A stretch of DNA of 7,993 bases from Parcubacteria group bacterium (GCA_003565105.1 PXDG01000113.1:1-7993); one strand, 5' to 3'; shown: positions 1 to 5,121, numbered from the stretch's first letter. Translations and numbers: made by a program. Notes: generated from the sequence alone by a model not told the origin.

Positions 1-63
1 AATAGTATGATAATCGCCTTAATATCCATGAGTTTTTATCTTTTTACTAAAAGAAAAAGATAA
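1..63 (+). CDS. 3' end of exported protein with PEP-CTERM-like tail (partial, upstream copy)
   Basis: Reading frame 1 is open from the window edge to a TAA at 61-63 and gives 20 residues: NSMIIALISMSFYLF followed by TKRKR. They are identical in protein and DNA to the last 20 residues of the complete gene ending at 671. The piece is a single hydrophobic segment with a basic end, as in C-terminal membrane sorting tails. Its terminator follows directly. The rest of the gene lies outside the window, so whether the body resembles the downstream copy cannot be seen. The perfect repeat, including bases after the stop, suggests a tandem paralogue from recent duplication or gene conversion. Confidence 0.7.
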   Translation, partial: NSMIIALISMSFYLFTKRKR

Positions 64-75
64 CTTCCTCTAAAA
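1..75 (+). repeat. Direct repeat, copy A (period 608 bp)
   Basis: Bases 1-75 are identical to 609-683. The repeat covers 20 codons of the sorting-like tail, the stop codon and 12 bases after it. It probably continues to the left outside the window. Sequence diverges from base 76, inside the terminator stem. Confidence 0.9.
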
Positions 76-106
76 ACACCCCCTCTGTATGAGAGGGGGT
101 TGTTTT
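73..106 (+). terminator. Rho-independent terminator after the partial gene
   Basis: The left arm 73-86 pairs with 92-106 (core CCCCCTCT / AGAGGGGG, loop GTATG, one bulged T at 101), with A-tract/T-tract flanks. It starts 9 bases after the TAA at 61-63. The same hairpin with different bases follows the second copy. Confidence 0.8.
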
Positions 107-133
107 ATATAAGAAATCACTGCTCTACACTAG

Positions 134-161
134 ATATACTACTCTATGTATGGTAGTATAT
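134..161. repeat. Inverted repeat in leader, 9 bp arms
   Basis: ATATACTAC at 134-142 pairs perfectly with GTAGTATAT at 153-161 across a 10-base loop. It abuts a second, stronger inverted repeat. The left arm overlaps a possible -10 box (TATACT, 135-140) for which I see no good -35, so it could be an operator or a leader RNA hairpin. Confidence 0.5.
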
Positions 162-189
162 ACACACGGTTGTGTATCAACCGTGTGTA
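161..189. repeat. Perfect 12-bp inverted repeat upstream of exported-protein gene
   Basis: TACACACGGTTG at 161-172 and CAACCGTGTGTA at 178-189 are perfect reverse complements around the loop TGTAT. No T-tract follows in either direction, so it is not an obvious terminator. It lies 23 bases before the preferred TTG start at 213, which argues that this stretch is leader rather than coding. Role unknown: protein-binding dyad or mRNA structure. Confidence 0.7.
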
Positions 190-212
190 CACTTACTTTT
201 ACATTGAGGTCA

Positions 213-671
213 TTGAATATTATACGAATTCTTGTAATTGCAATAGCAATAGGAACTGCGTCTGCTTGCTCTTCCAGACATTTTACAGATCTTCCGCAGG
301 ATAATACTGATTTCAATCTGTTAAAAGCTGATCTGTCTTTAGAAAATATGTTTCCTGTTTCTTATGAAAATAAGATCTGGAAAAAAATAATTATAGAAGA
401 CAATCCACTCACACTCAATCAAGGAAATCCAGATTATTTTTTCAGTGAATCATCCAATACCTTTGATAATCCACTGAACCTAAATAAAAATCTAGAAAAC
501 CCCCCTCTTTTAGAACAAAGAAGGGCCAGAGTTAATAACTCTACTAACAGCAGTGTTAACATAACGTCATCACTCGACTATTCTCAGAAACCAAAAATGG
601 TTCCTGAGAATAGTATGATAATCGCCTTAATATCCATGAGTTTTTATCTTTTTACTAAAAGAAAAAGATAA
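213..671 (+). CDS. Small exported protein with N-terminal signal and PEP-CTERM-like C-terminal tail (hypothetical)
   Basis: No family is recognised for the body. From the TTG at 213 the product has 152 residues. Residues 1-19 (MNIIRILVIAIAIGTASAC) form a short signal peptide ending in ASAC, which is lipobox-like but has Ala at -3. Residues 20-128 are polar and rich in Asn, Ser, Leu and Pro, with no domain visible. Residues 130-134 are VPENS, then a hydrophobic stretch of about 14 residues, then KRKR at the very end. This is the layout of PEP-CTERM tails (VPEP, one membrane segment, Arg/Lys cluster) used by exosortases, but with Asn for the usual second Pro. A longer reading from ATG 150 would add 21 residues encoded across two inverted repeats and would bury the signal peptide, so I prefer TTG 213 (TTG 204 is also possible). 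No exosortase lies in the window. Surface or envelope location is inferred. Confidence 0.65.
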   Translation: MNIIRILVIAIAIGTASACSSRHFTDLPQDNTDFNLLKADLSLENMFPVSYENKIWKKIIIEDNPLTLNQGNPDYFFSESSNTFDNPLNLNKNLENPPLLEQRRARVNNSTNSSVNITSSLDYSQKPKMVPENSMIIALISMSFYLFTKRKR

Positions 672-683
672 CTTCCTCTAAAA
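609..683 (+). repeat. Direct repeat, copy B (period 608 bp)
   Basis: Identical over 75 bases to 1-75. It covers the last 20 codons of the exported-protein gene, its TAA at 669-671 and the next 12 bases. Confidence 0.9.
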
Positions 684-713
684 CCACCCTCTCTGTATGA
701 GAGGGTGGTTTAT
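681..713 (+). terminator. Rho-independent terminator after exported-protein gene
   Basis: A perfect 13-bp stem: 681-693 (AAACCACCCTCTC) with 699-711 (GAGAGGGTGGTTT), loop TGTAT. It begins 9 bases after the stop. It occupies the same place as the hairpin at 73-106 but differs at several arm positions while still pairing fully, so the structure has been kept. Confidence 0.8.
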
Positions 714-871
714 ATCATCCAATCAGAATACTCCATTGCATTCATTCTGTACAAAACATATAGGTCTTTAATGTTAAATTCCACATCTCAACTCCCTAAC
801 ATTTACCAACGCATAGCCTATTATTCTTGATACATATTAATAATATAGATACTTATTTTCGTTAGTGAAAA

Positions 872-900
872 TTGACTAAAATTTTATTGTACGGTATAAC
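872..900 (+). promoter_or_regulatory. Sigma-70-type promoter for the unknown 176-aa gene
   Basis: The -35 TTGACT (872-877) and -10 TATAAC (895-900) are separated by 17 bases, each box one mismatch from consensus. The predicted transcription start is about 906-908, giving a leader of about 53 bases to ATG 961. The rest of the gap from 714 to 871 shows no gene that I can support. Confidence 0.65.
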
Positions 901-905
901 TTAGC

Positions 906-929
906 ATATAACAATGAATATTGTTATAT
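906..929. promoter_or_regulatory. Dyad at the predicted transcription start (operator or 5' hairpin)
   Basis: ATATAACAAT (906-915) and ATTGTTATAT (920-929) are perfect 10-bp inverted repeats around the loop GAAT. The dyad begins where the upstream promoter should start transcription. That position suits a repressor operator or a protective 5' stem-loop on the mRNA. This is inference from placement only. Confidence 0.5.
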
Positions 930-944
930 TTACCATTTGAAATT

Positions 945-949
945 AGGAG
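945..949 (+). promoter_or_regulatory. Shine-Dalgarno AGGAG that sets the start at 961
   Basis: AGGAG lies 11 bases before ATG 961. The longer reading from TTG 937 would translate through this site, so 961 is the better start. Confidence 0.65.
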
Positions 950-960
950 ATTACTTCCAA

Positions 961-1491
961 ATGAAGTTAGCCCTCACATATACAAATAAAGATTTAGCTG
1001 GAGTAGAGATCACTTTGAATCGCTCTGGGCAAACACTGGTTGTTCACGGACATCTCAGTTCGACACTTAAGATACCTATCGTCTCTACGTATAATCCCAT
1101 ACATATATTTCAGCAAGGCTCTTTTTCTCTGCAAGAACTATATGAACCAGGAGAATTTGTTATCACACCCTCACAACAAAATGACAATAAAATTTTGTTA
1201 GTAGGAAGAATATGGGGAGCATCAAAAGGATCTATAGCACTTATCCAAGATTATTCTTCTGCGAAGATTCTTAAACTCAGTAAAAGCCCTCGATATACTA
1301 TGGGATGCTTGAGTATCATAAGTATATTCTCACCTCAAAACATTCTCTTATTCCATGCGAATGGAACCAAAATGCAAAATAATAATCCTCTTCCATACGA
1401 TGTTTATACGCAATATATACACACAGGAAGTGATCTTATCAAGGAAGAATTTGAAGGTGACGAATATCGTTGCCTACACCACATTAATTAA
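961..1491 (+). CDS. Hypothetical protein, 176 aa, unknown family
   Basis: I do not recognise this protein. It starts at ATG 961 behind AGGAG and ends at TAA. It is mixed hydrophilic/hydrophobic with alternating short strand-like stretches (for example VEITLNRSGQTLVVHGHL near residues 15-33, and KILLVGRIWGASKGSIALI near 88-106), suggesting a soluble beta-rich fold. It has no clear signal peptide or membrane helix, and only two Cys, one mid-protein and one near the C-terminus. It has its own promoter, dyad and terminator, so it is transcribed alone on the + strand between the exported-protein gene and the convergent DUF2130 gene. The complete set of signals makes a real gene likely. A role cannot be inferred from its neighbours. 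Confidence 0.7.
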   Translation: MKLALTYTNKDLAGVEITLNRSGQTLVVHGHLSSTLKIPIVSTYNPIHIFQQGSFSLQELYEPGEFVITPSQQNDNKILLVGRIWGASKGSIALIQDYSSAKILKLSKSPRYTMGCLSIISIFSPQNILLFHANGTKMQNNNPLPYDVYTQYIHTGSDLIKEEFEGDEYRCLHHIN

Positions 1492-1519
1492 CCTCTACAC
1501 AATCTAAACACCTTTTATT

Positions 1520-1550
1520 AGGCAGTGAACACGACTACTCACTGCCTTTT
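1520..1550 (+). terminator. Rho-independent terminator after the unknown gene
   Basis: AGGCAGTGA (1520-1528) pairs with TCACTGCCT (1539-1547) over a 10-base loop and runs into TTTT (1547-1550). On the minus strand no T-tract follows, so it serves the + gene rather than the convergent DUF2130 gene. Confidence 0.7.
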
Positions 1551-1571
1551 GCATTATGAAACACACCCTCC

Positions 1572-2861
1572 TTACTCAAGTCGTCTCTTTTTCTGTTCTG
1601 ATAACTCAGCAAATTGAGCGGTCATTGTAGGATTCCCTCGGGTCAACCGCTTGATCGTTAAATCTTCAGCCTTATTATTGGCTAAACGTAGATTGTTTTC
1701 AGAAGATAAGAGAGCATCTTTTGTTTTTTGGAGATGACTAATGGTTTTATCTATCTCATCAATTGCCGTTTTGAATTTACGACTTGCTAAATCATAATTT
1801 CTTGCAAATCCTTGCTTGAATTCCTGTATATTTTCTTCAAAATGAGTGATGTCAATATTTTGATTCCTGACCAACGCAAGTTCTGCCTTATATTGCAACG
1901 AATTAAGTGCTGCATTCCGAAGGAGAGTAATGATAGGAATAAAGAACTGTGGCCGAATAATATACATTTTTGGATATTTATGAGATACATCTACAATACC
2001 TGTATTATACAATTCATTATCGATCTCTAAGAGAGAAACTAAAACGGCATACTCACACTTTTTCTCGGTACGATCTTTGTCTAATTCACGGAGAAAATCT
2101 TCATTTCTTTTTTTGGTAGCAGTCTCGTCTCCTTCATTTTTCATTTCAAACATTATAGAAATAACTTCATTGTCCGCATCATCAGTCTCACGATAAATAT
2201 AATCTCCTTTACTTCCCGTTCGTGAATCGTTATCTTTTTCAAAATACACATTTTGAAATGCAGTAGCTCGAAGTTTATTAAACTCTACTTCACAATGTTG
2301 CTCCAACGTCTCCCCCATCATTTTTGTGCTCAGCTTTTGCTTCATTTCTTTACGAAACTCAATTTCCTCATCTTTCATCCGAATGATTTTATCCTTGGTT
2401 TCGAGTTCGGCAAGAAACTTTTCTTGAAGCGATTTTTCTAACAACTGTTTTTCCGTTTCTTTCCTTTCGAGTTTGTTCGACAGATCATCTCGCTCTTTTT
2501 CAATCAACTTAATCGCTTCCGTTACTTTAAGTTGTTTTTCTATCTCTGCCTTGTCTATTTGCGCTTTTAGTTCAGCAATTTCCGATTCTTTTTGACGAGA
2601 AATGTATCCGACCTCTTGATCTTTTTTCATCTGTAATGTCGAAATTTCTTGGTCTTTTTTAGCCAACTCTGCCTGCAAGGTGTTTTTAAGGTGTGACTCA
2701 GCTAATTGAACAGCATTCACTTTTTCGCGCTCAGCAATTTGAAGACGATTTTGGAGTTCTTTCTCAAATTGATGATCTCGAACTTGTTTCAAGATATCAG
2801 CATATCCAGCTTCATCTACTTTAAAAGCGGTTTTACAATGGGGACAGATAATTTCATTCAT
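1572..2861 (-). CDS. DUF2130 family protein (coiled coil plus PD-(D/E)XK-like domain)
   Basis: The 429-residue product has the DUF2130 (COG4487) layout. The N-terminus MNEIICPHCKTAFKVDEAGY carries one CxxC (residues 6-9), like half a zinc ribbon. Residues about 27-178 are a long Lys/Glu/Gln-rich coiled coil. A compact globular part follows at about 182-320, and another helical region with heptads at about 340-400. The globular part has a helix with several Glu (183-193), GSKGDYIY with Asp220, then FEMKN with Glu239-x-Lys241, the order expected of a PD-(D/E)XK nuclease core. The family's biochemical function is not established to my knowledge, so DNA binding or cleavage is inferred. It has its own minus-strand promoter with no clear Shine-Dalgarno, and stops at TAA. 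It appears full length with no membrane segment, so is likely cytoplasmic. Confidence 0.88.
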   Translation of the reverse strand: MNEIICPHCKTAFKVDEAGYADILKQVRDHQFEKELQNRLQIAEREKVNAVQLAESHLKNTLQAELAKKDQEISTLQMKKDQEVGYISRQKESEIAELKAQIDKAEIEKQLKVTEAIKLIEKERDDLSNKLERKETEKQLLEKSLQEKFLAELETKDKIIRMKDEEIEFRKEMKQKLSTKMMGETLEQHCEVEFNKLRATAFQNVYFEKDNDSRTGSKGDYIYRETDDADNEVISIMFEMKNEGDETATKKRNEDFLRELDKDRTEKKCEYAVLVSLLEIDNELYNTGIVDVSHKYPKMYIIRPQFFIPIITLLRNAALNSLQYKAELALVRNQNIDITHFEENIQEFKQGFARNYDLASRKFKTAIDEIDKTISHLQKTKDALLSSENNLRLANNKAEDLTIKRLTRGNPTMTAQFAELSEQKKRRLE

Positions 2862-2900
2862 ATTGATATAATAAAGATTGTAGGACTAGCATATGTATGT

Positions 2901-2928
2901 ATTATACCCCGTGTGACTAAGTTATCAA
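2901..2928 (-). promoter_or_regulatory. Sigma-70-type promoter for the DUF2130 gene
   Basis: Read on the minus strand, TTGATA (2923-2928) and a perfect TATAAT (2901-2906) are 16 bases apart. Transcription should start near 2894, leaving about 33 leader bases before the ATG at 2861. No Shine-Dalgarno is visible in that leader. Confidence 0.65.
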
Positions 2929-2985
2929 AATACAAACAATCCCCAACTACTCTAATCATATTAGATATACTTTAGCATAGAAAGT

Positions 2986-3014
2986 AAAAATAGATCCTTG
3001 CAAGCAAGAATCTA
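2986..3014 (-). terminator. Minus-strand terminator after the 71-aa gene
   Basis: Arms 2991-3000 and 3005-3014 form a 10-bp stem on the minus-strand RNA (TAGATTCTTG / CAAGGATCTA, one G-U pair, loop CTTG), followed by TTTTT (2990-2986) and more T-rich sequence. On the + strand the same site has a C-A mismatch and no T-tract, so the direction is minus. It begins 28 bases past the stop at 3043. Confidence 0.65.
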
Positions 3015-3042
3015 TATTGATTAATCGTTATTAATATGAAGC

Positions 3043-3258
3043 CTAATCTCTTGATAAAGGCCAGCTACCAAGTAGATGAAAAGCCTCATCTACGAGATAC
3101 AATGTACCAGTAATTTCATCCCAGTACAACTTAGTCTCTCCTGGTTTCGGAAACCCACGCACTTTATCCAGCAATTGTGGAGTAAAATGGTTTTCGGGAG
3201 TCATATCTTTGAGACAACTGTATTTCACTGTCAAGGTATTTACCTCATAATTATACAT
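3043..3258 (-). CDS. Small hypothetical protein, 71 aa
   Basis: Family not recognised. It starts at ATG 3258 and ends at TAG (3043-3045). The C-terminal half has a folded-protein look: PQLLDKVRGFPKPG, then KLYWDEITGTLYLVDEA, then HLLGSWPLSRD, a possible beta hairpin with aromatic residues. There is no signal peptide or membrane helix and only one Cys. The strongest support is the minus-strand terminator 28 bases downstream. A TTGACA lies at 3293-3298 upstream with only a poor -10, and no Shine-Dalgarno is seen. The overlapping + strand frame (3076-3282) has no such signals. It lies between DUF2130 (same strand, separate terminator and promoter) and the divergent M23 gene, so it is probably transcribed alone. 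Confidence 0.55.
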   Translation of the reverse strand: MYNYEVNTLTVKYSCLKDMTPENHFTPQLLDKVRGFPKPGETKLYWDEITGTLYLVDEAFHLLGSWPLSRD

Positions 3259-3270
3259 AAGACATCATCT

Positions 3271-3298
3271 AACTTATCATAATCTATCAAAATGTCAA
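3271..3298 (-). promoter_or_regulatory. Weak candidate promoter for the 71-aa gene
   Basis: On the minus strand a perfect TTGACA (3293-3298) is followed after 16 bases by TAAGTT (3271-3276), which matches the -10 consensus at only three positions. A leader of only about 5-10 bases would result. Confidence 0.25.
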
Positions 3299-3386
3299 CT
3301 ACAGACTATTTGGACATAACGAGTTGCTCGGACAAAATTAAGATAATTAAACGTTATTATTGTCGCTCCAAAATGCCTATAGTATC

Positions 3387-3416
3387 ATTCACTTGGAGAT
3401 ACCTCTATAAGTGAAT
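3387..3416. repeat. 8-bp inverted repeat between divergent genes
   Basis: ATTCACTT (3387-3394) and AAGTGAAT (3409-3416) are perfect reverse complements around a 14-base loop. No T-tract adjoins it. The gap 3259-3476 otherwise holds no supported gene on either strand, only this repeat and the palindrome at 3448-3459. Confidence 0.4.
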
Positions 3417-3447
3417 ATTTCGCCTATCAACCACGTCATAAATATAG

Positions 3448-3459
3448 CTTATATATAAG
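3448..3459. promoter_or_regulatory. 12-bp palindrome upstream of the M23 promoter
   Basis: CTTATATATAAG is a perfect palindrome ending 17 bases before the -35 box at 3477. The position would suit a regulator site, but AT-rich palindromes also arise by chance. Confidence 0.3.
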
Positions 3460-3476
3460 GATAAAACAGCTTTTCA

Positions 3477-3505
3477 TTGACAATCGTATCAAATTCTTGT
3501 ATAGT
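3477..3505 (+). promoter_or_regulatory. Sigma-70-type promoter for the M23 peptidase gene
   Basis: Perfect TTGACA (3477-3482), 17-base spacer, TATAGT (3500-3505, one mismatch). Transcription should start near 3512, leaving a leader of about 40 bases before ATG 3553. Confidence 0.7.
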
Positions 3506-3539
3506 ATTTATGAACCTTTGAATATAGGTAAGGTCGTTT

Positions 3540-3599
3540 ATGGCTTCAGATAATGTCTGTTTCTGCCCTTCTGAAGAACCCAACTCCCCTTGCTTTTAA
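3540..3599 (+). CDS. Candidate 19-aa upstream ORF overlapping the M23 start
   Basis: ATG 3540 lies about 5 bases after AAGGT (3530-3534), the best Shine-Dalgarno-like site in the leader. It opens a 19-codon frame, MASDNVCFCPSEEPNSPCF, ending at TAA 3597-3599 in a different frame from the peptidase start at 3553. Three of 19 residues are Cys. It may be a leader peptide that sets peptidase translation, or it may be chance. The overlap with the main gene means the two cannot both be read freely by one ribosome. Confidence 0.3.
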   Translation: MASDNVCFCPSEEPNSPCF

Positions 3600-4770
3600 T
3601 CATAATAATATTAGTAATCAACGGTATATTTCTCATTCGACGAAGTCATCTTCACAGTCGACTCAATCGAACACTAGAAAACGTCTTACAAAAAATATTC
3701 AAAAAAATATTAGCTGGATAGTACTAGGATGTATAGTAGCAACTATATCATTGAGTAACTTTACCCATGCTGACAACAAGTCTACGACTTTACTATTGTC
3801 AGGCATTCAACCAAACCTCGGAGGTCCAGAAGAAACTTCATCTATGAATGGAGTTATGGGAGTACCAGGAACCTATGGTACTGAATCCAATTTTCTTCAA
3901 GCATCTTTAATTAATGTAGTCGAAAATAATACCAATGAAGCAAATGGAAACGAATTGACAGAAGAAAGTCAATTAGAACCCGAACTTCCTATCCTTACTG
4001 CTTTTCACAGAACTTCAGAAGATTCTAGAGAAGAGTCTCGTGTTATCAGAACATACACTGTTCAAGATGGTGAAACACTCAACGAAATTGCTGATAAGTT
4101 TGGAATTACGGCTGAAACTATTGCTATCACTAACGATTTAGATGATCTCAATACGGTAGAAGTTAATACTACTCTGACCATTCTGCCTGTTGATGGAATC
4201 AAAATTAATTCATCTGAAGATGAACGATCAATAGAAGAGCTGGCCCGAGTATATCAGGTTTCTGAAGAAAAGATTCGAGAATTCAATGGGATAGATGATG
4301 AAGCAACGATTGCCTCACTTATTATTCCTGAAGCTGTCGTACCAAACACTGAAAAACCTTTCTATGTAGCTCCTCCTGTACGAACTGCAACCTCTCGAGC
4401 ACCAGCTCGCCAACAACAAGAAACACGAGGATACTTTGCACTCCCAACTACAGGTAAAAACTGGGGAGTCATTCACTCCAATAATGGAGTAGATGTAGCA
4501 AACTCCTGTGGAACACCTATTTATGCCTCAGCTGACGGTGTGGTTACTGTATCTCGAGATGGATGGAATGGAGGATATGGATCATATATTCACGTAACCC
4601 ATCCAAATGGAGTTGTGACGGTGTACGCTCACTTAAGCCAACGTAACGCCCAAGTAGGTCAATCTGTAAGCCAAGGAGAACTCATTGGTTTGATGGGAAC
4701 GACTGGACGATCTACTGGATGTCACCTTCACTTTGAAGTACGTGGTGCACGAAACCCATTAGCTCGATAA
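3553..4770 (+). CDS. Secreted LysM-M23 peptidoglycan endopeptidase
   Basis: The 405-residue protein should cut peptide cross-bridges of the cell wall outside the membrane. Residues 1-50 are a Ser/Asn-rich cytoplasmic leader ending in basic TRKRLTKNIQKN. Residues 53-72 are a hydrophobic signal or anchor (WIVLGCIVATISLSNF), with a possible cut after THA73. A low-complexity Glu/Asn linker follows. A LysM domain lies at about 167-212 (YTVQDGETLNEIADKFGI), with a degenerate second one at about 214-258. A Pro/Ala/Gln linker leads to the M23 domain at about 292-405, with H308 and D314 (IHSNNGVD), H360 (YAHLS) and HLH 391-393 as zinc or catalytic residues. C319 and C390 could form a disulfide. The first His sits six residues before Asp, not four as in LytM. 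ATG 3553 is the only in-frame start before the membrane segment, but its ribosome site is poor. It has its own promoter and terminator. Confidence 0.9.
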   Translation: MSVSALLKNPTPLAFNHNNISNQRYISHSTKSSSQSTQSNTRKRLTKNIQKNISWIVLGCIVATISLSNFTHADNKSTTLLLSGIQPNLGGPEETSSMNGVMGVPGTYGTESNFLQASLINVVENNTNEANGNELTEESQLEPELPILTAFHRTSEDSREESRVIRTYTVQDGETLNEIADKFGITAETIAITNDLDDLNTVEVNTTLTILPVDGIKINSSEDERSIEELARVYQVSEEKIREFNGIDDEATIASLIIPEAVVPNTEKPFYVAPPVRTATSRAPARQQQETRGYFALPTTGKNWGVIHSNNGVDVANSCGTPIYASADGVVTVSRDGWNGGYGSYIHVTHPNGVVTVYAHLSQRNAQVGQSVSQGELIGLMGTTGRSTGCHLHFEVRGARNPLAR

Positions 4771-4792
4771 ATTCAAACACCTTTCAGTGTAT

Positions 4793-4819
4793 AAAAAACC
4801 TCCTTTAGGGAGGTTTTTT
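4793..4819 (+). terminator. Rho-independent terminator after the M23 gene
   Basis: AAAAAACCTCC (4793-4803) pairs with GGAGGTTTTTT (4809-4819) over a 5-base loop, 22 bases after the stop. It is a textbook intrinsic terminator with flanking A and T tracts. Confidence 0.88.
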
Positions 4820-4864
4820 ATTGCTTAATCAACCCTTTCTTCAATTACTTGACTATGATACCAG

Positions 4865-4895
4865 AAAAAACCCTCCTTACATAAGATAAGGAGGG
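4865..4895 (-). terminator. Minus-strand terminator after the 66-aa gene
   Basis: CCCTCCTTA (4871-4879) pairs with TAAGGAGGG (4887-4895), loop of 7. On the minus strand it is followed by TTTTTT (4870-4865); on the + strand no T-tract follows. It starts 25 bases after the stop of the small minus-strand gene at 4921. Confidence 0.75.
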
Positions 4896-4920
4896 GAGAT
4901 ATTATAGAAAAAAAGTTCTG

Positions 4921-5121
4921 TTACCAAAACCTTTTTATGGAAGACCAAGGTCTTCTTAAATGATAAAGAGCCCAGGGTCTGATGAGTGTTTTAAAGTAGT
5001 AGCATTGACTACTCAAAAAGTTGATACTCGCAGGGGTATGATTAGGAGTCATACAGTAACCTACTCTTATTCGTTGGGCCTGTTCGGGAGACATATCAGT
5101 CATCAAAGGATGTGATTTCAT
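4921..5121 (-). CDS. Small hypothetical protein, 66 aa
   Basis: Family not recognised. It reads from ATG 5121 to TAA 4921-4923, and Met codons at residues 7 and 10 are alternative starts. The sequence is basic and aromatic towards the C-terminus (IRPWALYHLRRPWSSIKRFW), with two Cys and three Trp and no signal peptide. The main support is the minus-strand terminator 25 bases downstream, which needs a transcript in this direction. A minus-strand TTGACG (5173-5178) with CATAAT (5152-5157) lies upstream but is 15 bases apart. No Shine-Dalgarno is seen. It could instead be a small RNA with a chance frame. Confidence 0.42.
   Translation of the reverse strand: MKSHPLMTDMSPEQAQRIRVGYCMTPNHTPASINFLSSQCYYFKTLIRPWALYHLRRPWSSIKRFW

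Noticed and set aside
150..212. ATG 150 as start of the exported-protein gene
   Set aside because: It lies in a hairpin loop, has no Shine-Dalgarno, and adds 21 residues encoded across two inverted repeats ahead of a signal peptide.
1..713. CRISPR array or insertion sequence as the source of the repeats
   Set aside because: There are only two copies 608 bp apart with coding content and terminators, no short regular spacers, no transposase and no terminal inverted repeats.
3076..3282. + strand frame opposite the 71-aa gene
   Set aside because: It has no promoter, ribosome site or terminator, whereas the opposite strand has a directional terminator.
5077..5090. Shared string GCCTGTTCGG near 5080 and 7888
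   Set aside because: It is a short match encoding EQAQ in both places; the flanks do not align, so it is chance.
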